Shown here one piece after another: positions 12,470 to 22,100 of a DNA stretch of 64,000 nucleotides (the stretch's first letter is position 1; the number at the start of each line of letters is the position of its first letter). Below the pieces are notes generated by a model, which did not search any database, was not told where the DNA came from, and saw nothing but the letters and a program-made list of their open reading frames with translations. The stretch is from assembly GCF_028502605.1 (NCBI RefSeq), contig NC_079237.1, forward strand, positions 744,001-808,000, given 5' to 3'. Source of the DNA: Trichoderma breve. Lineage: Eukaryota; Ascomycota; Sordariomycetes; Hypocreales; Hypocreaceae. A program made the position numbers and the translations under genes.

Positions 12470-14366
12470 ATGGTCGCTCGTAAGAATCTCTTCACGTCAC
12501 TTGGAGCTGCCGTTCTGGCAGGCTTAGTACAGAATGCTGAGGCAGATTGCAAATGTGTAAGTGCATATCTTGTTCACTCATCTCCCTGTGTGAATCGATA
12601 TATTCGGTTGAGAAGCTTCAATGCCTAATTTGGTGCGCTACATCTAGTTTCCTGGTGATTCTTGCTGGCCATCTGATGCGGCGTGGGCGGCTTTGAACAA
12701 GACGACTTCGGGGAATCTGATTAGGAATGTTCCAGTCGCCGCACCATGCTACCCAGGCGCCCATCAAGACGATGCTGCTTGCACCGATATCAAGGCAAAC
12801 TGGGCCAACTCGGTCTTCCAGGCCAAATTCCCCACGGGATATGACTTCCCCCACACATGGGCTTGCGATCTCCCTGGGCGAAACTCGTCATCATGCTCGA
12901 TGGGCGAGTCTGCGACCTACAGCATCAATGCCACCACCCCCGAAGCCATCAGCGCTGGGTTGAAATTTGCCAAAGAGTACAACATCCGCGTTACGATTAA
13001 GAACACGGGGCACGATTTTCTCGGTCGATCCGCCGGGGCCGGCAGTCTGGAAATCTGGACCCGTTACCTACGCCCTTCCATCCAACCTCCTATTGTCTTC
13101 CACGATGTCTATACTCCAACGCAGTCTTGTGCAGCTGTCCAGAAGGGCGGCAGTTCTTACTGGGGCGGCAGCTCAGTGCAGCTTGATGGTATGGTCACAT
13201 TTGACGACGTCTACCCGCAGGCACACCAGAAAGGTGTCGTGGTCGTTGGCGGGACCTGCCACTCTGTTGGAATGACGGGTGGTTATCTCCAGGGCGGCGG
13301 ACATGGTGCTGCTATGCATCAGTACGGCCTGGGTACAGACCAGGTCCTGGAATATAACGTGGTTCTTGCCAATGGCTCTCAAGTCCTGGCAAGTCCTTGC
13401 TCCAACCCAGACCTGTTCCAAGCTCTCCGCGGCGGCGGGCCAGGCACGTATGGCGTTGTCACAAGCGCTACTGTGCGGACTTACCCCGACACGCCCATGG
13501 TTGGTGTTGTGCTGCTCATGTCGCCACAAACGGGCGTGGATGACGTGGAGACGTTTCTCGACGCCGTGACAGTCTGGTATCAGCAGACGCCGGCCCTCCT
13601 CGCCGGTGGTGTGCAAGGCTACGCAGCCTGGGTGGCGTGGGATGGCAAGTCGTCCCTGGCGCCGCCATCACGCATGCTGGAGATGATTACTGGTGTTTTC
13701 AACCAAACCGTGGAGCAAGTGCAGTCGACGATGGCCCCAGTTATGGCTAATCTAGCCCCGTATAAGTCGCGAGGCCTCGACGTTACTCTGCAGCTTATTC
13801 CTTTCCCTGATTACTTTAGCTACACATCGGCATTGCAGAACAACTCCATGGCAATCGGCGGGGGCATTCTCATGTCATCGCGATTCTACGAGCAAAAGCA
13901 TCTCACTGCTGCCAATACAGCCGCGATCCGACAGATGGTCAATGCTACCGCAGGTCTCCCTGGCCAGAACACCTCCGTTGTTGTTGATATCACCGGTGGT
14001 GGTGCTGTGGTCAACGCTCCGCCGCTCACAGGCGTGAACCCTGCCTACCGCCGCGCGCTCCTTACTAATATTGTGGCCCGTAACTGGGATGATGTTACGC
14101 CGTATGCAGATATCGCTGAGGCGCGGGACGACATTACATTTAATAAAGGCAAAGCTCAGGAGGTTTTTGCGCCGAGCACGGGCTCGTACATGAACGAGGG
14201 CAACTATCTCGATCCCAACTATCTATCTAATTTCTATGGAGACGCGCTGCCTACGCTTGCGGCTATCAAGCAAAAGTACGATCCGACAGGCTTGTTTTAC
14301 TGTCAGACATGTGTTGGGTCTGATAGTTGGGCTCAGCAGCCAGATGGACATCTTTGCAGAGCTTAG
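12470..14366 (+). CDS. Secreted bicovalent-FAD oxidoreductase, FAD_binding_4 plus BBE type (601 aa)
   Basis: This is a flavin-dependent oxidase of the berberine-bridge/PCMH family. Exon 12470-12556 encodes a 29-residue start with a signal-peptide-like sequence (MVARKNLFTSLGAAVLAGL). Exon 12648-14366 encodes the rest. The intron has a GTAAGT donor and CATCTAG acceptor. Both covalent FAD anchors are visible: His151 in NTGHDF (8-alpha-histidyl) and Cys233 in GGTCHSVG (6-S-cysteinyl). The glycine-rich GGGHGAAMHQYGLGTD follows. A BBE-type C-terminus (YDPTGLFYCQTCVG) closes the fold. Many N-x-S/T sites fit secretion. In fungi such enzymes include isoamyl-alcohol-oxidase-like proteins, carbohydrate oxidases and secondary-metabolism enzymes; the substrate cannot be told here. 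No biosynthetic cluster genes lie next to it. Confidence 0.93.
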
Positions 14367-14744
14367 ACGCCAAATATTGGTATTTTAGACAATGTGGCAA
14401 TGGAAATTATAGACATAGACAGAGATATAATGGAAAGGGATGTTTCTACCTGTTCAAGTTAGGTACTATAGGTAGGACTTTTGTTACGTTCTATCAAGTG
14501 TAGTTTATTACCTTACACTATTTAATATAAATCAGTTCGTTACACCCTTCGGCATGGTGCACCAAATTCACTGTACAAAGGGGACATGGCAATTCAATCA
14601 ATAGCATCCTTTGGTCTGTGCGCTTAAAAGTCCTCAACTATATCCCTTTTGTCTTTGCGGGCTATGAATAAGTAATCACCTCAACTACACTATTTCAATT
14701 TTGTTTCATCAAGGGGTTTAAGATAACAAACAAATACGGCTCAA
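14367..14744. other. Convergent 3' spacer
   Basis: It lies between the 3' ends of the FAD oxidoreductase (plus) and the DUF6594 gene (minus). The sequence is AT-rich and presumably carries both polyadenylation regions. No gene is seen. Confidence 0.6.
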
Positions 14745-15898
14745 TCAGTAGTAATTCGACCCTCCGCCTGTGCCTGAAATAAAAACAACCAAGACAGTGG
14801 TATATCTACATCCCAATGTTATCCTTATGAATCATGTGTAGCCATGAGCAAGTGAATTGGGACAAGAGAACTCACGTTGCGCCAGCTATGATCAAGTCAA
14901 TAGCTCTGATTTTAATAAGACAAGATAGAGCGGCGATAAACCCAGTTGTCGTAAAGACAACAATAACCAACCTAGCCGTCAAATCGTCTATAAAGTTGCA
15001 GATAATAACGGGAGTGAGAAGGAGGACTGTGACGAGAGGCACTAGAAAGACTCGCACTGCTCTCTGTATTAATGATGGCGGGAAGATGTATATGTCTGAT
15101 TCTTGCGAGTTTTCAGCCTTGGCGAACCATTTGTTGCAGTAAAGGGCGATATATTCCGCCAAAGTCTCTAGCCATGAAGTTATATCATCCTCTGGTGCAG
15201 CCAGAGAGAAAATATCTTCCTGATGCTCCAAATAAGCCGTTTCAGCCCGTGCTATCGAGCCTTTGCTTTCGACCCAGTTACAGAGATTTGACACAGGGCG
15301 GGACGGGGCGGTGCTGAGAGTTAGAGCTCGCTGGTGTCGTTCTAAAAATGCGTCTATGAAGCTGTCAGTCATCTTAATGAGCCTTGAGAGAGCAGTAAGT
15401 ACCGTAGTCGGCCAGAGCATTGTCGATCTCTGTGAGGACCTCCCGTCTGTCTTCGTTTTTATCCACCCGGCAGCTGCCTAATGATAACATGGCTTTCTCA
15501 TTGCGATCAATTTTCTCCAGTTGGCGTTCGAGGAGAGTTAGCCTGTCTTGCTTAAGGAGAAGCAAGCGTGTGCGCAACGTGGAAAATCGGCGGCAGATGT
15601 GGAATGAATCGTGAGAGGCGACCAGGGCCGAGAACTGAGGGTATCCTGGGGGAAAATCTTCGACTATGGATAGTCAGTCATATCGCAGGTATCTTGATCG
15701 CCGGAATTCTATACTCTGCCTGGTCGTCTGCCTTGGAGTCATCTCGCAGGCGTCTTTGGTGGCAGTGCCAGCCTTGGTCCATGTTTTGATCCATGATGAT
15801 AGCCAATTGAAGTACCTAATGTGTCTATTTGGCCTGGAGGACGGTCCGCCTCGCTCACTTTGTTCGCCTAGTTCAGGGTCTCTTTTGGATGATTCCAT
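14745..15898 (-). CDS. DUF6594 fungal membrane protein (323 aa, four exons)
   Basis: Minus-strand exons are 15715-15898, 15403-15663, 14876-15341 and 14745-14805, summing to 972 nt. Start Met is MESSKRDPELGEQ. The family signature is clear once spliced: FPPGYPQFSALVASHDSF, then RRFSTLRTRLLLLKQDRL, a charged helical middle, and a C-terminal membrane region with three hydrophobic segments (beginning RVFLVPLVTVLLLTPVII, ARLVIVVFTTTGFIA and AGATYTTVLVVFISG). The short final exon restores the AGATYTTVLVVFIS ending typical of the family; without it the protein would stop early. The third exon starts at a TTTTTAG acceptor with a CTGAC branch site. Function of DUF6594 is unknown. It is divergent from the small gene at 16111, with 212 bp between the starts. 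Confidence 0.85.
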
Positions 15899-15985
15899 GG
15901 CGGTTTCAAATGGATGAGTAAAGCGCAAAACATTGCCTGGGGCAGATGCTTCAGGCAGCAGGCGTTGGGAGATATAAGGCACGGA

Positions 15986-15993
15986 TATATAAA
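15986..15993 (+). promoter_or_regulatory. TATA-like box in the 212 bp divergent spacer
   Basis: TATATAAA lies 118 bp upstream of the small gene's ATG at 16111, inside the spacer shared with the DUF6594 gene. Direction is assigned from its match to the plus-strand gene; inference only. Confidence 0.35.
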
Positions 15994-16110
15994 GTGGGAC
16001 GGGCAGTGCCTTGCATACTGCCGCCCAACTGCCTTTGCTACTTCTCAATTTTTCATCTCGAGCACTACAGCAGCTTATAGGATCTGCAGTTGTATTAGCT
16101 AGCAGTTACC

Positions 16111-16489
16111 ATGAACTCAACCAAAGAGTAAGACTACAGGTATCCTGCATAGGCTAAGCACTAGCCTAACATTCTTTGCAGATCGATTTCTGTTCCTGAG
16201 TTTACATTCCCTCACGATGGCGGTCGCCCATTCATTAAGAAGTCCTCCTCTGTAAGAAAAACTACTTGAATTTCTATATCACGCTCCGTATATCCCTAAC
16301 CAGGAGAAGCCACCTAAATTCCGACCAAATGATCAAGTCCTCCTTTATAATTCCAAACTCAAAGAGTGGACTGGTCCCTATCTGGTAGCTCATCTTGAAC
16401 ACAGAATGTATAAACTCTGCAATGAGCAGCAGCAAGAAGTGAATGATGGCCAGTGGGTTGCAGAAGCAGCCCTGAAGCTGTTTGAATAG
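16111..16489 (+). CDS. Small SH3-like/integrase-C-terminal-like protein (90 aa, three exons)
   Basis: The gene is made of exons 16111-16127, 16182-16251 and 16304-16489 (17+70+186 = 273 nt). Both introns (54 and 52 nt) are GT-AG with CTAAC branch sites. The protein starts MNSTKESISVPEFTFPHDGG. After a Lys-rich link it has a compact stretch, FRPNDQVLLYNSKLKEWTG, then PYLVAHLEH and MYKLCNEQ. This resembles the small SH3-like barrel at the C-terminus of Ty3/gypsy integrases (pattern: D-x-V-L-L-Y-N, W-T-G-P-Y, Y-x-L). It could be a domesticated retroelement domain or an unrelated small barrel. Two introns kept in phase with a clean TAG argue for a real gene. Its 3' end faces that of the caspase gene, 99 bp away. 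Confidence 0.6.
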
Positions 16490-16588
16490 AGAGTCCATGT
16501 ACCTGTATGTAGCCTGCTAGGTACCACGATGAATAGGAACAGCACAAAAGTTACTTGAATCCATAAAATCAACATTTCCAGCAAGTTT

Positions 16589-18598
16589 TTAAGTCATTCT
16601 TGTTTTGATGATGAAGTTTTGTGTAGCCCATCTCTCATACCCCGTATTATGGCCGCTTGGGGATCCTGTTAAGCCTGTGTTAAGCGCTAATAATCCATCG
16701 CGAGCCTCGTCGTGTTGTCCACGATAGTGTGATCTATAAAGAGGAATCTCAGGTAGTATCATGGACGGAAAAGATGTTGCCTTGCTAGTGATAAAGACCT
16801 TGATTATATCTTCGCAGCACCGCGTGCCTTTTATTTGAAGAAGTTCGGGGACCTTCATAACTAGCGGCAGAACCGCCTTACTGTTAGGCTCCAGAACCCA
16901 AAAGCCATTGTGGCCCAACTCTGAGAGAAGGTTTTTGATTTTCCATGATGGAGTGAAATTGAAAAGAGTAAAGTATAAGGCAGTCTTGCCTTTATTCTCA
17001 ATCTCAAGCTGCCAGGTACCACCATGTTCAACGTCAAAGACACTTGAGATGCTCGGCTCTTCGTCGCAGACGTAGGAAACAAGCGAGAACAGCATTTCAA
17101 AGGAGGTATCGGGTGTCCGATTCTCGATACCCTCGGCATACTTGAACTTGGAAAGGTGCTGTAGGGTGTCCATCAGTCGCTGTTCCGCCCCTTGAGCACC
17201 GGCCGGTATGGATGGTAGATTGGCAATGGTCCCTCCTAATCCGTCGAGTATTTCATAGTGTCCTTGATCATTGAAGACAACGTTAAACATGCATGCCTCG
17301 CCGTCGTCATCGGAGATGCATAAGTGCAGGTAGCTCTGGTCTTCCAGGGTTTTCGCCTGGTGGACTCGATCATAGACGTTTGCCGGCAGCCGTACTGAAA
17401 TCTTGCGCTGCGAGAGAGATGTGAGTAGTTTCGCGTGCCAGCCCGTACCGATCTCTTTCTTGGTTGTTTCCGGTTCGACATTCGTCAAATCCGAGGTCAG
17501 GCAGCGGACGGTGTCGACTCGGGCCGTGACTGATGTGTCACCCACCTGGTTAGCAGAGTCTCCCAGCCACTCAGGCGGGTGTAGCTTATAAATATCACCC
17601 GTGTGAACGCCGTGGGCCTCTCCCGCATCCAAGCATAAGCTATTATTCTTTGTGTACACGTAGGCGAACGGTCTGCTAGATGCAATAGCAGGACCGCCGA
17701 AAAACGAAAAGTTTTTATTTCCATAGCGCATTGGCGTTTGGCGTGGCCAAGAAGCGTGGAATCTGATCCGCATGTACTCGTAGATAGACTCGTGGTTAAT
17801 ATCTACGCCACGTTTCCTTAGGGCAGATAGCGCTTCCACGAGGAAGTAGCTGAGAGCTCCTCTTCGTTCTCCGGTGCTGAGTTCGAGCTCGTGTGCGATT
17901 TCGTGAGGGCCACACGCAGATAGGATCGTATAGTCTTTCGGATCAACAAGCCACTGATTTAGTAATGTATAGCTGCGAAGAGGATAGTCTCCATCGTGAG
18001 AACCGAAGTCGTCCTGATGTTCTGGCGAAGTGGCAGCTTCGACAGTAGGGTTGTACTTGACAGACCGAATACCTACCCCTCGAACGTTGCCGGTTCTCAA
18101 GATGCTTCCCGAGAAGCAGCAGTCCAGAACGACGGTGACAATGAGTCCCCGGTCGGCCATCTTCTTAAAGCAGCTAGCCAGAATATCTCCTTTAAAATAA
18201 CTTGTGCCATGCTCATTATTCTCGAAGAGAACTAGGGCCAAGTCCTCCGACTGATTAGCAGATTTAGCACTGCTATTTTGACGCATACCATGCCCTGAAT
18301 AATGTATATAAACAAGGTCGCCTTTTTTTCCGGAGTCAATCACTCTCTTCAGGCTCTTAATTACGTTCGACCGTGTTGGCCAGGAGTCTTGAGCCTCTGA
18401 GGGAAGTTGAGAAGATGAATCGAGAGATGCTGACGCAGTGAGCATCGTAATGTCTACAGGGTCAAGCCCTGACTCTAGATACTCCTTCATCTTCGATACA
18501 TCTCTTACACAACCCCGAAGGCATTCTCCTTGTCTATAATAGTCAAGCCCGACTAAAATAGCCCAGCGCTTCGTGGGAAAAGATAGGATATGTGCCAT
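16589..18598 (-). CDS. Caspase-like peptidase C14 protein with long C-terminal region (669 aa)
   Basis: Single exon from an ATG at 18598. Residues about 8-290 are a caspase/metacaspase-like fold: RWAILVGLDYY, HYSGHGM with catalytic His103, and DCCFSG with catalytic Cys161 (canonical metacaspase DSCHSG). Residues about 310-640 are beta-rich by look and lack a named domain. A segment near residues 540-600 (ENKGKTALYFTLFNFTPSW) resembles the extension found after caspase domains in many fungal and bacterial C14 proteins. There is no prodomain, signal peptide or membrane segment. Such proteins are commonly tied to regulated cell death or nonself responses, but the substrate is unknown. It is head-to-head with the TPR gene at 19178, which suggests a shared role. 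Confidence 0.9.
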   Translation of the reverse strand: MAHILSFPTKRWAILVGLDYYRQGECLRGCVRDVSKMKEYLESGLDPVDITMLTASASLDSSSQLPSEAQDSWPTRSNVIKSLKRVIDSGKKGDLVYIHYSGHGMRQNSSAKSANQSEDLALVLFENNEHGTSYFKGDILASCFKKMADRGLIVTVVLDCCFSGSILRTGNVRGVGIRSVKYNPTVEAATSPEHQDDFGSHDGDYPLRSYTLLNQWLVDPKDYTILSACGPHEIAHELELSTGERRGALSYFLVEALSALRKRGVDINHESIYEYMRIRFHASWPRQTPMRYGNKNFSFFGGPAIASSRPFAYVYTKNNSLCLDAGEAHGVHTGDIYKLHPPEWLGDSANQVGDTSVTARVDTVRCLTSDLTNVEPETTKKEIGTGWHAKLLTSLSQRKISVRLPANVYDRVHQAKTLEDQSYLHLCISDDDGEACMFNVVFNDQGHYEILDGLGGTIANLPSIPAGAQGAEQRLMDTLQHLSKFKYAEGIENRTPDTSFEMLFSLVSYVCDEEPSISSVFDVEHGGTWQLEIENKGKTALYFTLFNFTPSWKIKNLLSELGHNGFWVLEPNSKAVLPLVMKVPELLQIKGTRCCEDIIKVFITSKATSFPSMILPEIPLYRSHYRGQHDEARDGLLALNTGLTGSPSGHNTGYERWATQNFIIKTRMT

Positions 18599-19177
18599 AT
18601 TTAACAGCCGTTAAACAGATTAAGAATGTGATAAAATATGGCTGGTAGGCACTGTAGACTGCTTAATATATAGAATTTTCTATTGTGTGAGTATGTTAAT
18701 GAAAGTTGCCAAGGGTCTAGTTGAAGGTAGCATGGGACGTCATATATGTAGCGGAGTGGGAGGTATAGCAATCCGCCTTGTTGGGCATTGATAGAATGCC
18801 TACTAGGTACCTATCTACATTTACATGTAGTGAAGCTCACAAAAGCATGCATGTACATGTACATATATGGCGGAGGGGAAGGCACAGTGCAGCTTCGCCT
18901 CGTTGGGCATTAATAGAACATCCAATTAAGCCCGCAGAAGCATACCATATGATATGCAGCTGGGGCAGCCTCGCCTTCATGCTGCTAGACATTGATAAAA
19001 CAGCCTATAAGACTCGTAGGAGTACATTAGTTGCAGGCGGTAAAGAGATTCGACTTGCTGGGGTGGCTCTTAGGCAGTAGCGCTGCCGCGGTGTAACCTC
19101 AATGTAAATGTCCTTATAGCGGGGGATTCGCAGTTTCCATCCTTCTCATCTCTCAACGCTGTAGTATTTTTATTATT
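18599..19177. promoter_or_regulatory. 579 bp divergent promoter between the caspase and TPR genes
   Basis: It lies between the ATG of the caspase gene (18598, minus) and the ATG of the TPR gene (19178, plus), so it must serve both. A TATA-like AATATATAG sits near 18664-18672 on the caspase side. The central part is built of diverged direct repeats (see 18741-19014). Confidence 0.6.
18741..19014. repeat. Three imperfect ~60 bp direct repeats in the divergent promoter
   Basis: Copy 1 is at about 18741-18800, copy 2 at about 18862-18923 and copy 3 at about 18945-19014. Copies 1 and 2 share CATATATG, then GCGGAG, then CGCCT(T/C)GTTGGGCATT(G/A)ATAGAA. Copy 3 keeps CATATGATATG, then TCGCCTTCATG, then ACATTGATAAAAC. 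The copies are too diverged to be a recent duplication, and their ordered arrangement suggests retained sequence elements. Confidence 0.55.
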
Positions 19178-22100
19178 ATGGAGGAATTTCGCATCGATGC
19201 CAAGTTGCTATCCTCCCTTCATGGAGCGAGCGAGGAAGACCTCCAGGCCCTTGCAGAGGCTCATGCTGCTCTTTCGGATGATGACCAGATCGAGCTATAT
19301 ATCTACCTTTGCTTCTTGATCTTCCGGAAATCACACAATGCACGAAGCCTTAAACACGCACTACAACGAGCTGAGAGATGGGTCTCGGCGACAGCTACAA
19401 GGCATCCAGATTACAAGCGGCGATGTAGCATCTTGAAAAAAGTAGCTGTCTGTGCAGAGGAAGGTATCGAAGCCGTATTAAATGCTACAAACTTGTAAGT
19501 TGTATTGCGTTGAGCCTACGGCACTCAACATAGGGAAAATATAGGCAAAACACTAACACACTGCAGAAATAGTGAAGCAATAAAACTAGTAACAGATTTT
19601 CATCGCACCGGCCGCTTTGAATATTTAAATGGAGCTATTAAGAGTATGGATCTGGCAATCAGTAAGGCGGGGAAACATAGAACATCTTCCATGTTGAATA
19701 ATTTTGGAAATATGCTTGGTATGCGATATAAGCAGACGGCATCAATGGGTGACCTCGATCGAGCAGTTAGCATTACCAGCGAGGCGGTTGATGCTACGCC
19801 TTCCAATCATCCGGAGCGCGCCGCCTATTTAATCGACCTTGGACATATGCTTAGCATGCGATATAAGCAGACGGCATCAATGGATGACCTAAATCGAGCA
19901 GTTAGCATTGCCAGAGTTGCAGTGGATGCTACACCTCCCAACCATCCGGGTCGCGCTGGTCGTTTAAGCAACCTTGGAAATATGCTTAGTATGCGATATA
20001 AGCAGACAGCATCAATGAATGACCTAAATCGAGCAGTTAGCATTGCCAGAGAGGCAGTTGCTGCTACGCCTTCAAACCATCCGGGTCTCCATGTCCGTTT
20101 AAGCAACCTTCAAGATATGCTTAGAAAGCGACCTGAGCAAATAAGACCAATAGACGACCCCAATCGCGCAGCTAGCATTGCCGTGAACAGGCACCTCCGC
20201 TTACTGGGCACGCCGGCAACAACAAGAAAGTGGCGGGGAAGTATGAAATACCTTGATACCCGAACGAGAAACGTCAATGACGTGGAAAGCCTCATCTCTG
20301 GAGCTCCTGTGGACGATGTAGGATCTGGGAAATACGACTCTGGGGGCTGGGATGTGGATTCGGAAAAGAGTGAAAAGGGTGCCGACTTCGAAGAAACAGA
20401 CTTGGAAAGAAAGCCCGATCAGCTCGATGCGATCGAATTGGAAGCTGAAAACGTTGATTGGGATAGAAATACCGTGGAGACCACTCAGTCTTTGACTTTC
20501 GACCATGATCTTCGGAGCGGGGGAACATGGCCATCTACAGTACCCACTTCACATCCGGGAATGAAAGGTCAAAGACCACGCCAAGTGTCTGCAATCCCGG
20601 AAGCCGAGGAGCTGGAGATAAAAAATCGAAGGGAGGTTGAATCCACTAACGCTGAGAGATTGCTCAACTCATACCCTTTAGCTGAAGAAGAAACAGAAGA
20701 GCAACAGCATGTTACAGATGACTGTGATGTCGGAACTACCTACTCTGTTGACACGCTCCTAGATGAGCCGAAGTTGCGTTACCTACAAGCCTTTGCAGAG
20801 CAACTTGCCAAGGACATGAAGCAAATTTCTGACGAATTTTGCTTCGGTAGTATTGAGGCAGAATGCCTTGTTCCTATGCTGAGGGAATTCGCATGGAAAT
20901 TACATAGCGAGTCCTCAAACCCGTTCCAATGGGAAGCATCAGTTATTATCCATAAAAAGCTGAAGTAAGTGTAATGACATGATTATTCCAGAAAAGCCTT
21001 GCTGTTGACAATTGCATAGGAATATCATCGAACTTCTAGTTCCCCGTCCACTGGATCACGACGTTATTGGAAGTCAAGATAGCGAAAGCAAACTGAGTGA
21101 GGATGAGGATCAAGATGAGTTTTCATATCGAGCAATATTCAGGAAATCCAGGACAACGGTTATGCAATGGGTTTGCGACGTTGGAACATTGCCCTATGCA
21201 GGCGAAGAATTGGGCCTGGCCACAGAGGACGGCTCTGTTCAGGACGATATTGAGCATGAACATGGCTCGAAAGAGCCATTGCTTCGGCAGGCGCATAGTC
21301 TTGAGATCCTCCCTCAACTACCGGACTACGAGCAATTCATCCGAGTGTCCGACGCGTACCAATGGCTTCTAACCAAGATTCGACAGCACGGCCTTCTCAC
21401 CTTTCAAGCACCAAATACCATGCTGGAGATAGGAACTAAGATTCGAAACCTGCTGCGTGGACAAGAACCCCTGCGCAAAATGAGCAGTCGAAAGCCATTA
21501 TCTATGGTGAAGATGACGTTCTATTTTGATTGGAACCTGTATTGTTCAATGCGTGATGCACACTCTGCTTCCCCATGTGAAGACGCTCTGGGAAGAATGG
21601 TCTGCTTGACGGGGTCGTGGAACGAAGCGCAGGCCACGATCATGAAGGACTACATGGATCAAACATGGCCTCGGTCTGGCGCTCTAATCGCTCTGATGCA
21701 AACCCTCCTATCAACTCCCGAGGGGCAAGAATGTTCTTGTGAGATTCGAAGCCGGATTATTATAATATCATTTATAGATGCTGACGTGTTCTCAGACCAA
21801 GTTCATGAATCCATTTCATCCAAACACAAGAGTGGCGCCGGAGCGGCACGACTTACAGCCTGTGTCCAATCTCCATCCGTGTGCTGCATTTCAGTGACTG
21901 GAAGCCTATACTTTGTATCTGAGATTAGCGAACAAATTGGATGGTTAGCCTCAGTCCTGCAATCTTCTTCGGATCATCACTGCCCAGTCGCATGCACACC
22001 TAGTGTCAATGATCTGCGGGTGAACATCCAGGATGAAGGGTCCCATGGACCGATGGTAGTCGGGTCATGCTACCTATCTTTGAACTTGGAAACAGCAGAT

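Noticed and set aside
15342..15402. A 41-nt intron alternative in the DUF6594 gene, using the acceptor TGACTGACAG
   Set aside because: It puts a TAG directly in frame. The acceptor ATTTTTAG 19 nt further on gives a 60-nt intron with a CTGAC branch site and keeps frame with the conserved rest.
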